Positions 52,145 to 60,313 of a stretch of 64,000 nucleotides of DNA are shown piece after piece. The notes under the pieces were generated by a model, which saw only the letters and a list, made by a program, of their open reading frames with translations, was not told the DNA's origin and made no database searches. The position numbers and the translations under genes are program-made. Origin of the DNA: Actinomycetota bacterium (GTDB taxonomy: Bacteria; Actinomycetota; Actinomycetes; Nanopelagicales; Nanopelagicaceae). The stretch covers positions 27,897 to 91,896 of the forward strand of contig SYEK01000011.1 of the NCBI GenBank assembly GCA_005800815.1, written 5' to 3'. The stretch's first letter is position 1; each line of letters begins with the position of its first letter.

Positions 52145-54988
52145 CTATGAGCAGCCAGATGTGTTGCCACAACCTTCGCATACATAGCAGGCCCCCGACA
52201 TGCGCATCTTGACTCCACAGGTCATACACAAAGGCGCATCTGCCTTTACTCCCGAGAGAGCCTCCATCAACTCGGTGGATGAGCCGAACTCTTGCTTGTT
52301 ATCGATCACGACCAACTTCGGAGGTGATACCAATGGGGCAACAGGTGCGATCGGAACCGTTCTCTCCAAGTTCTCATAGTCATCAAAGTCATTGGCTGCA
52401 TCTTCGGTGTATGTGCCCGTCTCTAATGCGCGAGCGCGCTCAGATGATGTGTAGAGCCCTAAAGAGCTGCGTGATTCAAATGGTAGATAGTCAAGTGCTA
52501 GGCGACGGAAGATGTAATCCATCATCGACTGTGCCATGCGGATATCGGCATCATCTGTCATACCCGCCGGTTCAAAGCGCAGGTTGGTGAACTTCTCTAC
52601 GAAGGTCTCAAGCGGCACTCCGTATTGAAGTCCGATCGATACTGCTATCGAGAATGCATCCATGACACCGGCCAAGGTCGAGCCCTGCTTGCCGAGTTTG
52701 AGAAATACCTCACCGAGTGCGCCATCTGCATAGGCACCCGATGTCATATAACCCTCAGCCCCACCAACAGAGAAGGATGTTGTCGTTGATGGACGCGACT
52801 TTGGAAGTCGCTTGCGCACCGCTGCTGCAGGGCGTGCATCCTCTGGCTCTACCTCTTTCTTCTTCGCCTTGCCATCAGAGAGAGGTTGACCGACTTTGCA
52901 GTTATCGCGATAGACGGCCAAGGCCTTGACACCCATCGTCCATGCCTGGAAGTAGACATCCTCGACCTCTTCAACGGTTGCATCCTCTGGCAAGTTCACC
53001 GTCTTTGAGATGGCACCTGAGAGAAATGGCTGACAAGCAGCCATCATGCGCACATGGCCCATAGCAGCGATGGATCTTGCACCGAGTGCACAGTCAAAGA
53101 CGTCGTAGTGCTCGAGCTTGAGCCCTGGGGCATCGATAACGTGGCCCTTGGCTGCGATGAACTCAACGATCGCCTCGATCGTCTCTTGGGTATAGCCCAT
53201 CTTGCGAAGTGCGGTGGGCACGGTCTGGTTGACGATCTGCATTGAACCGCCGCCAACAAGCTTTTTGAACTTAACTAGTGAGAAGTCAGGCTCAATACCA
53301 GTTGTGTCGCAATCCATCATCAAACCAATTGTTCCTGTTGGAGCTAGAACTGAGATCTGGGCGTTGCGCCAACCGTTCTTATCTCCCGTTGCAAGGCATG
53401 AGTCCCAGGCCTTATTGGCCTCACTCCATACATCTCGATCAAGGGTTGTCTCTGATTTTGCAGATGAAGATGCAGCGGCATGCTTGCGCATCACGCGCGC
53501 ATGTGGCTGAGCATTTTGGGCAAAGCCGGCGTAGGCCCCGACGATCCCAGCCAGCTCTGCCGAGCGCTTATAAGTGACTCCTGTCATCAGTGATGAGATG
53601 GCCCCGGCAAGTGCGCGTCCACCTTCAGAGTCATAGGCAAGACCTGAGGCCATCAGGAGTGCACCCAAGTTGGCATAACCGATTCCGAGCTGGCGATAGG
53701 CCTTAGTCGTATCCCCGATCGCCTCGGTTGGAAAGTCTGCAAAGCAGATCGAGATATCCATCGAGGTAATAATGAGCTCACATGCCTTGGCAAATGTCTT
53801 TGCATCAAATGAGCCATCGCTTTTTAAGAACTTCATCAAGTTTAGTGATGCCAAGTTACATGATGAGTTATCAAGTGACATGTACTCAGAGCAGGGATTG
53901 GATGCATTGATGCGACCGGTCTCTGGGTTGGTGTGCCAATCATTGATCGTGTCATCATATTGAATCCCTGGATCGGCGCATGCCCATGCCGCCTGTGCCA
54001 TCTTCGTAAACAATGTCCGAGCATCCACACTCTCGATTACCTCACCAGTTGCGATCGCCTTCAGAGCAAACTGCTCACCCTTTTGCACTGCGCGCATGAA
54101 CTCATCCGATACCCGAACCGAGTTGTTGGCATTCTGGTACTGCACCGAGATGATGTCCTTGCCGCCAAGATCCATATCAAAGCCGGCATCGCGAAGAGCG
54201 CGGATCTTGTTCTCTTCATTGACCTTAGTCTCAATAAACTCTTCGATATCTGGGTGGGCGACATCAAGGACGACCATCTTGGCCGCACGACGTGTGGCAC
54301 CACCTGATTTGATGGTTCCAGCTGAGGCATCTGCCCCGCGCATGAATGAGACTGGCCCAGATGCAGTTCCCCCTGATTTCAAGAGCTCCTTTGAGGAGCG
54401 GATGCGAGAGAGGTTAAGACCTGCACCAGAGCCGCCTTTGAAGATCATTCCCTCTTCGCGATACCAGTTAAGGATGCTCTCCATCGTGTCATCTACTGAG
54501 AGGATGAAGCAGGCACTGACCTGCTGGGGCGATGTTGTGCCGACGTTGAACCAGACAGGTGAGTTATATGCAAAAATTTGGTGGAGCAACATGTGTGTGA
54601 GCTCGTGCTCGAATATCTCGGCATCATTATCAGTTGCAAAGTAGCCATGCTCTTTACCGGCCTTGGTATAGGTGAGTACGACGCGATCGATGACCTGCTT
54701 GAGAGACCATTCGCGATTTTGTGCACCTACTGCCCCACGGAAATACTTAGTTGTCACGATCATCGAGGCGTTGATCGACCAGGTATCTGGGAACTCGACA
54801 CCGTGCTGCTCAAAGACAGTCTCCCCGGTTTTCCAGTTGCTCTGCACCACATCGCGGCGCTCCCATTTGACTGCATCATATGGATGAGTTCCTGCTTGAG
54901 TGAAGATGCGTTCGATCGTTAGTCCCTTACCTTTGACTGTGTTGTGGGCCTTGATCTTGGCTGGTCGGTTGATGACCGTCTCTGACAT
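52145..54988 (-). CDS. nrdJ: Adenosylcobalamin-dependent ribonucleotide reductase (class II)
   Basis: A 947-residue class II RNR that reduces ribonucleotides using adenosylcobalamin to create the thiyl radical. Features: SPVWFNVGT near 144, PQQVSACFILSVDDTMESI near 153-171 (active-site Cys), the KGGSGAGLNLSRIR loop near 190, the NASNPCSEYMSLDNSSCNLASLNL segment near 364-387 with the radical Cys, LAPTGTIGLMMDCDTTGIEPDF near 557-578, and a C-terminal zinc-like tail with CxxC pairs (CMTCG ... CYVCEGCG). It follows nrdR by 34 bp, as in Streptomyces nrdRJ. No cobalamin riboswitch precedes it. Confidence 0.96.
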   Translation of the reverse strand: MSETVINRPAKIKAHNTVKGKGLTIERIFTQAGTHPYDAVKWERRDVVQSNWKTGETVFEQHGVEFPDTWSINASMIVTTKYFRGAVGAQNREWSLKQVIDRVVLTYTKAGKEHGYFATDNDAEIFEHELTHMLLHQIFAYNSPVWFNVGTTSPQQVSACFILSVDDTMESILNWYREEGMIFKGGSGAGLNLSRIRSSKELLKSGGTASGPVSFMRGADASAGTIKSGGATRRAAKMVVLDVAHPDIEEFIETKVNEENKIRALRDAGFDMDLGGKDIISVQYQNANNSVRVSDEFMRAVQKGEQFALKAIATGEVIESVDARTLFTKMAQAAWACADPGIQYDDTINDWHTNPETGRINASNPCSEYMSLDNSSCNLASLNLMKFLKSDGSFDAKTFAKACELIITSMDISICFADFPTEAIGDTTKAYRQLGIGYANLGALLMASGLAYDSEGGRALAGAISSLMTGVTYKRSAELAGIVGAYAGFAQNAQPHARVMRKHAAASSSAKSETTLDRDVWSEANKAWDSCLATGDKNGWRNAQISVLAPTGTIGLMMDCDTTGIEPDFSLVKFKKLVGGGSMQIVNQTVPTALRKMGYTQETIEAIVEFIAAKGHVIDAPGLKLEHYDVFDCALGARSIAAMGHVRMMAACQPFLSGAISKTVNLPEDATVEEVEDVYFQAWTMGVKALAVYRDNCKVGQPLSDGKAKKKEVEPEDARPAAAVRKRLPKSRPSTTTSFSVGGAEGYMTSGAYADGALGEVFLKLGKQGSTLAGVMDAFSIAVSIGLQYGVPLETFVEKFTNLRFEPAGMTDDADIRMAQSMMDYIFRRLALDYLPFESRSSLGLYTSSERARALETGTYTEDAANDFDDYENLERTVPIAPVAPLVSPPKLVVIDNKQEFGSSTELMEALSGVKADAPLCMTCGVKMRMSGACYVCEGCGNTSGCS

Positions 54989-55022
54989 GTATATTCCCCG
55001 TATTTCTTTGGTTAGTTGTTAC

Positions 55023-55550
55023 TTACGCGTTGGAAGATGAAGTGCTGGTAGAGATTTTTTCCTTGCTTGCATCTGCACGGGGCTTATCTGCAGTTGTATT
55101 ACTCGAAGGTAGAGCTCGCAAGAGTGCGATCTCGCCCTCGAAATCTTCCAGGGAAGCAAAGTTACGGTACACCGAGGCGTAACGTAAGTAAGCCACCTCA
55201 TCGAGTTCACGAAGAGGGGCAAGGATGGCAAGGCCCACCTCCTGGGCCTCGATCTCGGCCTGTCCCGTGCTGCGCAGAGCCTCCTCCACGCGCTGGGCGA
55301 GCAGGACCAAATCATCCTCATTAACGGGCCGGCCCTGACAGGCCTTGCGCACGCCGATAAGGACCTTCTCGCGACTAAATGGCTCTGTGGCACCGCTGCG
55401 CTTGATGATGCTCAGGACGGCGACCTCTTGGGTTGAAAAGCGCTGACCGCACTGCGGACATTCGCGCCGGCGCCGGATCTGAGTACCCTCCTCGGCCGGA
55501 CGGGAGTCAACGACGCGAGAGTCATCGTGTCTGCAAAATGGGCAAATCAT
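55023..55550 (-). CDS. nrdR: Transcriptional repressor NrdR
   Basis: A 175-residue nucleotide-sensing repressor of ribonucleotide reductase genes. The N-terminal zinc ribbon [22 protein letters not shown] (Cys pairs at 3/6 and 35/38: CPQCG) precedes the ATP-cone domain ([20 protein letters not shown] near 46-65, [11 protein letters not shown] near 123-133). About 25 extra C-terminal residues are Ser/Thr/Lys-rich and low complexity, longer than the usual ~150. GGGAG precedes the ATG. Operon with nrdJ; paired NrdR-like boxes lie upstream. Confidence 0.96.
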   Translation of the reverse strand: MICPFCRHDDSRVVDSRPAEEGTQIRRRRECPQCGQRFSTQEVAVLSIIKRSGATEPFSREKVLIGVRKACQGRPVNEDDLVLLAQRVEEALRSTGQAEIEAQEVGLAILAPLRELDEVAYLRYASVYRNFASLEDFEGEIALLRALPSSNTTADKPRADASKEKISTSTSSSNA

Positions 55551-55755
55551 CTCGGCGTGTCTCCCTTCATCCTGCTTGCTTTTTCTCTTTTTAGATGTAA
55601 AGAGGGGATTTCCTAAACTACCGTAAAAACACTACTTATGGAAGTTTAATCTACTTTGACCCCTACATCTAGTGACAACTATAAAGCATTACAGGAGGGT
55701 TTTCCCCTGGAGTAAGTAAAGAGAGGGTCAACGGCGTGTCGCAAAGTGAGCTCTC
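55551..55755. other. Regulatory gap upstream of nrdR
   Basis: A 205-bp stretch without a gene between the nrdR start and the end of the LysM gene. It holds the paired NrdR-like boxes (55629-55675) and the nrdR ribosome site. A run near 55577-55596 is T-rich on the plus strand. I see no other structure with confidence. Confidence 0.5.
55629..55675. promoter_or_regulatory. Pair of NrdR-box-like operators
   Basis: Two imperfect 16-bp elements resemble the NrdR consensus ACACTATATATAGTGT. Box 1 at 55629-55644 has a perfect left half (ACACTA). Box 2 at 55660-55675 has the right half (CTAGTGA). Their starts are 31 bp apart, the three-helical-turn spacing known for NrdR box pairs. Each half-site is degenerate, so support comes mainly from the spacing and position upstream of nrdR-nrdJ. 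Confidence 0.55.
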
Positions 55756-56130
55756 TTAGCGCAGGGGCACCCGAAGTCTGTCCCCGGCGCCGATCTCATA
55801 GCCCGCGAGATTATTGGCCTGGCGGATCTGCTCGACCATCGCCTGCAGATCGCCCTGAGAGTAGGCACTGGCCACAGACCAGAGCGTGGCCCCTGAGGGC
55901 ACCACCACGGTTTCATAGGAGTTGCTCGATACCAAGGAGGGCGCGATCTGATCTCCCGCCCCTGATGTGGCCGCGGCCCCTGCAACAAGGACGATGGCAA
56001 GAGAGAGGACCACCAGGGTGCGAGCAAGGCCAGGGCTGCCAGTCCACCCGATGGATGGGCTGCGTGGGGCGAAAAAACCTTGATTTACACTGGCTTTAAC
56101 AGCATTTGCATCGATTGCGAAAGTACTCAT
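55756..56130 (-). CDS. LysM-domain membrane protein, candidate SOS-induced division inhibitor (DivS/ChiZ-like)
   Basis: A 124-residue protein: cytoplasmic N-terminus, one membrane segment (about residues 38-58, ARTLVVLSLAIVLVAGAAA) and a C-terminal LysM domain (VVPSGATLWSVASAYSQG ... RQANNLAGYEIGAGDRLRVPL). It is divergent from lexA with two LexA boxes between and sits before nrdR, the same order as mycobacterial Rv2719c (ChiZ) and corynebacterial divS, which halt division after DNA damage. ATG at 56130 has GGAG about nine bases upstream. Role inferred from synteny and domain layout. Confidence 0.75.
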   Translation of the reverse strand: MSTFAIDANAVKASVNQGFFAPRSPSIGWTGSPGLARTLVVLSLAIVLVAGAAATSGAGDQIAPSLVSSNSYETVVVPSGATLWSVASAYSQGDLQAMVEQIRQANNLAGYEIGAGDRLRVPLR

Positions 56131-56202
56131 GATCTGTAATCTCCTAGGTTCCTGCCGATTACTCTGCAAGAAAACCTCTGGTCCATACCTTGGGGAAGGT
56201 AT

Positions 56203-56218
56203 CCGAACACTTGTTCGA
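56203..56218. promoter_or_regulatory. LexA (SOS) box 1
   Basis: CGAACACTTGTTCG core in the lexA/LysM divergent gap, a near-perfect match to the actinobacterial/Gram-positive CGAACNNNNGTTCG operator. It lies 73 bp from the LysM start and 94 bp from the lexA start. Confidence 0.85.
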
Positions 56219-56263
56219 ATAGCCTAATTAAACACCCAAGCACTGACACAAGGCAAGTTATTT

Positions 56264-56279
56264 TCGAACAGGTGTTTGA
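56264..56279. promoter_or_regulatory. LexA (SOS) box 2
   Basis: TCGAACAGGTGTTTGA: one mismatch from a perfect CGAACNNNNGTTCG operator. It ends 32 bp before the lexA ATG and would cover the lexA promoter, giving autorepression. Confidence 0.8.
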
Positions 56280-56311
56280 ATTTTCACCAGATATCTGTCA
56301 CTCTTGCCCCT

Positions 56312-56962
56312 ATGACAATAAAGAGCACAGAGAGCACACACAAACCCTCGGCAGCGGCCCTGAGCCAGCGCCAGTTCGAGATCCTGGGGGTGATCCAGTC
56401 CTGCATGGCCGAGCATGGCTATGCCCCCTCAATGCGTGAGATAGGTGCGGCCGTTGGCCTGACCAGCACGGCATCGGTGAAGTATCAGTTAGAGATCCTT
56501 GAGGCCAAGGGCTTTATCCGCCGCGATGAGGCCAAGGGCCGGGCCCTTGAGCTCACCCCCGATGAGCATGGCGCCCCCGTGGATAAGACACGTTTGATTC
56601 CACTCATCGGTCGCATCGCAGCGGGTGGACCGATCACCGCCGAGCAAGAGGTCCAAGAGAGCTTTCCTCTACCTGAGTCGATCGTAGGGAGCGGAGATTT
56701 ATTTATGCTTCAAGTCGTGGGTGAATCCATGATTGATGCAGCTATCTGCGATGGTGATTACGTCGTCATCCGCGCGCAAAAGGATTGCAACAATGGCGAG
56801 ATCGTTGCGGCGATGATCGATGGTGAGGCAACAGTCAAGACCTTCTCTCGCAAGGGTGGTCATATCTGGCTGCTTCCTGCTAACGATGAGTTCACACCTA
56901 TCGATGGTGATTCTTGCCAGATCTTAGGAAAGGTCACAGCAGTCCTTCGCTCCGTGGGTTAA
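56312..56962 (+). CDS. lexA: LexA repressor
   Basis: A 216-residue SOS repressor. The N-terminal winged helix ([13 protein letters not shown] ... [36 protein letters not shown], about 18-72) binds the SOS box. The cleavage site is Ala-Gly in [10 protein letters not shown] near 100. The S24 peptidase domain has the catalytic Ser in [11 protein letters not shown] near 140 and Lys in ATVKTFSRK near 177. ATG at 56312 is preferred to 56276, which would place a LexA box inside the coding region. Confidence 0.96.
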   Translation: MTIKSTESTHKPSAAALSQRQFEILGVIQSCMAEHGYAPSMREIGAAVGLTSTASVKYQLEILEAKGFIRRDEAKGRALELTPDEHGAPVDKTRLIPLIGRIAAGGPITAEQEVQESFPLPESIVGSGDLFMLQVVGESMIDAAICDGDYVVIRAQKDCNNGEIVAAMIDGEATVKTFSRKGGHIWLLPANDEFTPIDGDSCQILGKVTAVLRSVG

Positions 56963-56968
56963 ATCTTC

Positions 56969-56974
56969 TAAAGT
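56969..56974 (+). promoter_or_regulatory. Leaderless -10 element of the DUF4287 gene
   Basis: TAAAGT lies six bases before the GTG at 56981, just after the lexA stop. No ribosome site is visible. Confidence 0.45.
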
Positions 56975-56980
56975 TAGGCC

Positions 56981-57532
56981 GTGCCACAAGATTCATCGCG
57001 CAAAGCCCACTTCCCGGCTATCGAAAAGCGCTACGGTGAAAAGATGGCCTATTGGTTCAAGGTCATGGCAAAACTCGAAGGCAAGAAATATCCAGAACAG
57101 ATCGCACATTTGAAAGAGAGCTACGGATTTTCGCAGGCCCATGCCAACGCTCTTGTTATGTACTCGCGCGGCTCAGAGTCCTCCAAGCGATTTAAGACTC
57201 CAACACAGTTTTACACATCAATAACTCCTCAACAAGCAAAGACTATCCGAGCAATCTTCAAAACGATCACGACCAAATTTCCACAGTTAGAGCTTGTAAT
57301 CGCTTGGAACCAGCCCATGGTCAAGCTCGATAAGCACTACATATTTGGAGCGAGCGCCTCCTCACAACATATTTTGGTCGCCCCATGGGATCAAAAGGTT
57401 TTCAAGGATTTTGCCCCAAAATTCACTCAGGGCAAGGCTTTGAAGAAAACAATTCAGCTTCCCAATGACTGGGCCGTCGATACTCAATTAATTCAAGCAC
57501 TCATCAAAGCCAGTCTGGCTAATCTAAAATAA
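56981..57532 (+). CDS. DUF4287-DUF1801 fusion protein
   Basis: A 183-residue protein with two small domains of unknown function. The N-terminal part (HFPAIEKRYGEKMAYWFKVMAKLEG ... HANALVMYSRGS) matches DUF4287; the rest (YTSITPQQAKTIRAIFKTI ... AWNQPMVKLDKHYIFGASAS, QLPNDWAVDTQLIQALIKA) matches the YdhG-like DUF1801 fold. GTG start is supported by the leaderless hexamer. These domains occur in stress or resistance-associated small proteins, but no activity is established here. Confidence 0.75.
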   Translation: MPQDSSRKAHFPAIEKRYGEKMAYWFKVMAKLEGKKYPEQIAHLKESYGFSQAHANALVMYSRGSESSKRFKTPTQFYTSITPQQAKTIRAIFKTITTKFPQLELVIAWNQPMVKLDKHYIFGASASSQHILVAPWDQKVFKDFAPKFTQGKALKKTIQLPNDWAVDTQLIQALIKASLANLK

Positions 57533-57558
57533 TTATTTTTCATTTAGCCATTCTGAGA

Positions 57559-57744
57559 CTACTTTGGCTTCAAGATCACCCGAGGTTTCTCAGAGGCTTT
57601 GATGGGAGGCTTAAGGGCTATGAACTCTCCACGATCTGCTTGAGCTAAGGACTCCATCAGCCATTTACGATTGGCTGGTGTTGAGAGCAAATAGGCCGTT
57701 TCAATCATGGACTCGTACTCACTCTCCGAAATTAAGACATTCAC
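57559..57744 (-). pseudogene. Truncated orphan YefM/Phd-type antitoxin
   Basis: A 61-residue frame reading VLISESEYESMIETAYLLSTPANRKWL and LAQADRGEF, the C-terminal part of YefM-family antitoxins (usually about 85 residues). The N-terminal DNA-binding half (SxxRxNL type) is missing: the upstream frame is open but reads unrelated sequence (YFWYTPWTRV). No YoeB-like toxin lies beside it. The start is an unremarkable GTG. It may be a remnant, or a solo antitoxin fragment with a new role. Confidence 0.6.
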
Positions 57745-57772
57745 ACGTGTCCAGGGTGTGTACCAAAAATAA

Positions 57773-58438
57773 TTAAGTGATAGGAGCCTGCCGCCGTGTA
57801 ACGATCACGCGGGCTTGATCCCCATAATGCACACTGCCTGGCTCATAGACATCGATACGCATGATCTCTGGTCTTTCAATGCCAGCTAGAGCAACTAGGG
57901 ACTCTAGTTCGCTCGCAAAGCCCTTGCTCTCAAAGTGCTCGTTGTTGACCCCCACGACCAGCCAGCCACCATCTTCAAGCAGAGGCAGTAAGTTGCGCAA
58001 GGACTCTGGACCCAGATGTCCATGAGTAAATGTGCCTGAAGAAAAGAGTGCTTGGTAGGGCGCATTCTCATTGGGGACCTTCTTCGTTAAATCTCTTTCA
58101 TAAAGGGCGCGATAGACAACTCTGCCATCTGCGCGTGTCTTAAGTTTTGCCTGGGCCAACATCTCAGGGGATATATCCATGCCATCGATGACAAGGCCGG
58201 TTCGCAGACGCGAGAGATACATGCCGGTTAAGCCAGTTCCCGTTCCGATATCTAATACGCGAGTAACTGATGGGACTACATCATCAAAGACCTGGGCAAT
58301 CGCTTTGGGATATCGATACTGCTTGGCATCGACAAAAGATGACTCATAAGTAGCGGCCCACTTTGCATACAGACGCCGGTTATCCTCTGGAGTCTTTACT
58401 GAGTAGGCCTGCTCCAGTCCTAAGGCCTCATCACTCAT
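57773..58438 (-). CDS. Class I SAM-dependent methyltransferase
   Basis: A 221-residue methyltransferase. Motif I is VLDIGTGTGLTGMYLSRL (about residues 62-79), motif II GMDISPEMLAQAKLK near 87-101, and motif IV/post-I PYQALFSSGTFTHGHLG near 123; an N-terminal helix (RRLYAKWAATYESSF) is usual in small-molecule methyltransferases. ATG at 58438 has a TAGAGT hexamer exactly six bases upstream, preferred over the TTG at 58444. Divergent from the quinone oxidoreductase. Substrate unknown. Confidence 0.82.
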   Translation of the reverse strand: MSDEALGLEQAYSVKTPEDNRRLYAKWAATYESSFVDAKQYRYPKAIAQVFDDVVPSVTRVLDIGTGTGLTGMYLSRLRTGLVIDGMDISPEMLAQAKLKTRADGRVVYRALYERDLTKKVPNENAPYQALFSSGTFTHGHLGPESLRNLLPLLEDGGWLVVGVNNEHFESKGFASELESLVALAGIERPEIMRIDVYEPGSVHYGDQARVIVTRRQAPIT

Positions 58439-58444
58439 ATCCAA

Positions 58445-58450
58445 ACTCTA
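58445..58450 (-). promoter_or_regulatory. Leaderless -10 element of the methyltransferase gene
   Basis: Minus-strand TAGAGT lies six bases before the ATG at 58438. It fixes that start over the upstream TTG. Confidence 0.5.
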
Positions 58451-58500
58451 AATGCGCTATGCCCATGATGCAACGCCCAAGAAGGGCTGAAGTGGGCCTA

Positions 58501-58506
58501 TAGAAT
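58501..58506 (+). promoter_or_regulatory. Leaderless -10 element of the quinone oxidoreductase gene
   Basis: TAGAAT lies seven bases before the GTG at 58514. Confidence 0.5.
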
Positions 58507-58513
58507 CGGGGAT

Positions 58514-59476
58514 GTGAGGGCCGTGCAGATACAGCGTGTAGGCGGGCCTGAAGTTCTTCACCTTTGTGAAGTTGACTCACCTTTTCTCACTTCAGGAGAT
58601 GCACTCATTAAAGTCTCATCTGCCGGTGTGAACTTTATCGATATCTACCACCGCCTCGGTCGCTATCCGATGGTGCTTCCCTTCACTCCTGGCATAGAGG
58701 GTGTCGGAGTGATCACAGAGTTAACAGCTGATGCCCCTGATAATCTGAGAGTGGGTGATCGAGTCGGCTGGGTGATGACTCCAGGTGCATATGCAGAGTA
58801 TGCAGTGGTGGCCTCTGAGAGGTTGATTCCAATTCCGCGCGAGATCAGCGATCAAGATGCCATCGCCCTGCTTGTTCAGGGAATGACTGCGCACTATTTG
58901 GCACATGACTCTCATCAGATTCAGCCAGGTGAAATCGCCGTTGTGCACTCCGGTGCAGGTGGTGTGGGATTGCTCTTGACACGATATCTAAAGTCCCGAG
59001 GTGCGCTGGTCGTTGCAACAGCCTCAACGGCGCACAAGCGTGAGTTAGCCCAGATGGCAGGGGCTGATCATGCGCTGGGATATGAGGATTTCAAGGATTT
59101 GATTATGGATATCTCTGATGGCATCGGCGCCCATGTCGTCTATGACGGAGTCGGCCTAGATACCTTCGATACAAGTATCTCTTGCCTGCGGCCCCATGCA
59201 AGCATGGTGGTCTATGGCGCGGCCAGTGGACCCGTTCCAGCCTTTGAATTAAGCAAAATCTCAAAGGGCTCGATATTCCTCACACGCCCATCACTGGGTG
59301 ATTTCATCGCAGATCGCAGGAGTCTGCTCGGCCGGGCTGATGAGGTCTTCTCAGCCTTTCATCGCGGTGATATGCAGGTTGCAATCGGGGGATGTTATCC
59401 CTTAGCCCAAGCCGAACAAGCTCACCGAGATCTGGAGGCGAGAAAGACTACGGGAAAGCTCATGCTCACTATCTGA
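58514..59476 (+). CDS. qor: Quinone oxidoreductase-like MDR dehydrogenase
   Basis: A 320-residue zinc-free medium-chain dehydrogenase/reductase. The N-terminal GroES-like domain has GVNFIDIYHRLGRYPMVLPFTPGIEGVG near 39-66 (no zinc-ligand cysteines), then VHSGAGGVGLLLTRYLKSRGA near 145-165 as the NADPH-binding loop. Similar proteins reduce quinones or enones. GTG start from a leaderless hexamer. It converges on the Rieske gene with a 13-bp gap. Specific substrate unknown. Confidence 0.88.
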   Translation: MRAVQIQRVGGPEVLHLCEVDSPFLTSGDALIKVSSAGVNFIDIYHRLGRYPMVLPFTPGIEGVGVITELTADAPDNLRVGDRVGWVMTPGAYAEYAVVASERLIPIPREISDQDAIALLVQGMTAHYLAHDSHQIQPGEIAVVHSGAGGVGLLLTRYLKSRGALVVATASTAHKRELAQMAGADHALGYEDFKDLIMDISDGIGAHVVYDGVGLDTFDTSISCLRPHASMVVYGAASGPVPAFELSKISKGSIFLTRPSLGDFIADRRSLLGRADEVFSAFHRGDMQVAIGGCYPLAQAEQAHRDLEARKTTGKLMLTI

Positions 59477-59489
59477 TCACTGCTCTCTT

Positions 59490-60170
59490 TCATTTGAGCA
59501 AGATGATCTCGCCCTTTTCCTCCACAGACTTATAGACCACCAATGCCAGCCTTGCCGGACCCTGCTGAACTGCGCCATCAAATCCGCTAAAGAGGGATCC
59601 ATGGCAGTCGCATCCAAGGTTGGCTCCATTTAAATCGACAAGACATCCAGCGTGGGTACAGATGCGGCTCATTACTCGCACCTGTCCGCTATAGCGGCTA
59701 ATTGCAAACTTTTGAATACGACCATTATTGTCTTTGGCATCTATGAGCATCACCGCGCCCTCAAGGATCTGTGAGGACTGGGCAATGACGACACCCTTGG
59801 ACAGTGGAGCAGTGCTAGCACTGGGTGTTGCACTGGCACTCGGTGTTGCACTGGCACTCGGTGTTGCACTGGCAGTAGGTGTTGCACTGGCAGTAGGTGT
59901 TGCACTGGCAGTAGGTGTTGCACTGGCAGTAGGTGTTGCACTGGCAGTTGCTACCGCCACCTTTGCTCCCTGCTTCCAGACCAACTTGCCCTTGGACTTA
60001 ACGACCGTGTAGGTGTAGCCGCGCCAGATGATCTTTTGACCCAGCCTTGTCGCCTTCACTGTAGGCCCTGCTGCAACTGCCAGAGAGGGAAAGAGGGCAA
60101 AGACAAAGGACAGGCCTATCAGACCAGTCATCTCTCTGCGACGGATGACATGATGAAGCCATGAGCTCAT
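59490..60170 (-). CDS. Exported Rieske [2Fe-2S] protein with Ser/Ala/Thr/Pro repeat linker
   Basis: A 226-residue protein. The N-terminus carries RRREMTGLIGLSFVFALFP, a possible twin-arginine signal ending near AVAAG. A short domain (GQKIIWRGYTYTVVKSKGKLVW) follows, then a low-complexity stretch of six-residue SATPTA/SATPSA repeats. The C-terminal ~100 residues are a Rieske domain with both cluster motifs, CTHAGC and CDCHGS, so Cys and His ligands are complete. ATG at 60170 is chosen because TACCGT lies exactly six bases upstream. Electron-transfer partner unknown; no neighbouring cytochrome gene is present. Confidence 0.78.
   Translation of the reverse strand: MSSWLHHVIRRREMTGLIGLSFVFALFPSLAVAAGPTVKATRLGQKIIWRGYTYTVVKSKGKLVWKQGAKVAVATASATPTASATPTASATPTASATPTASATPSASATPSASATPSASTAPLSKGVVIAQSSQILEGAVMLIDAKDNNGRIQKFAISRYSGQVRVMSRICTHAGCLVDLNGANLGCDCHGSLFSGFDGAVQQGPARLALVVYKSVEEKGEIILLK
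59824..59947. repeat. 18-bp tandem repeats inside the Rieske gene
   Basis: About seven copies of an 18-bp unit (core GTGTTGCACTGGCA followed by CTCG or GTAG on the plus strand) encode six-residue SATPTA/SATPSA units in the linker. Copies fall into two variant blocks (CTC type first, GTA type later), pointing to recent tandem duplication and a length that may vary between strains. Confidence 0.9.
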
Positions 60171-60176
60171 AAGGAG

Positions 60177-60182
60177 ACGGTA
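60177..60182 (-). promoter_or_regulatory. Leaderless -10 element of the Rieske gene
   Basis: Minus-strand TACCGT lies exactly six bases before the ATG at 60170; the sequence between (CTCCTT) is not a ribosome site. Confidence 0.5.
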
Positions 60183-60301
60183 CTGGCTTGGGCCTGTAAA
60201 TTCCCACTCAAACGGGGGGAAACTCTGATGAGTCATCGCGATCAAAGACCAGATCTGCCAGGTTGCTTCGAGTTCAAATATCGCAGCGAGCAGCTTGCGC
60301 T

Positions 60302-60307
60302 TAGGCT
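60302..60307 (+). promoter_or_regulatory. Leaderless -10 element of the DUF2256 gene
   Basis: TAGGCT lies six bases before the ATG at 60314. Confidence 0.5.
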
Positions 60308-60313
60308 TTGGCC

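Noticed and set aside
54989..55022. Possible cobalamin riboswitch before the B12-dependent nrdJ
   Set aside because: Only 34 bp separate nrdR and nrdJ, too little for a cobalamin riboswitch, and the gap upstream of nrdR lacks its conserved core.
59824..59947. Regular 18-bp repeats that could look like a CRISPR array
   Set aside because: Units are directly contiguous with no spacers and keep the Rieske reading frame; they are coding tandem repeats.
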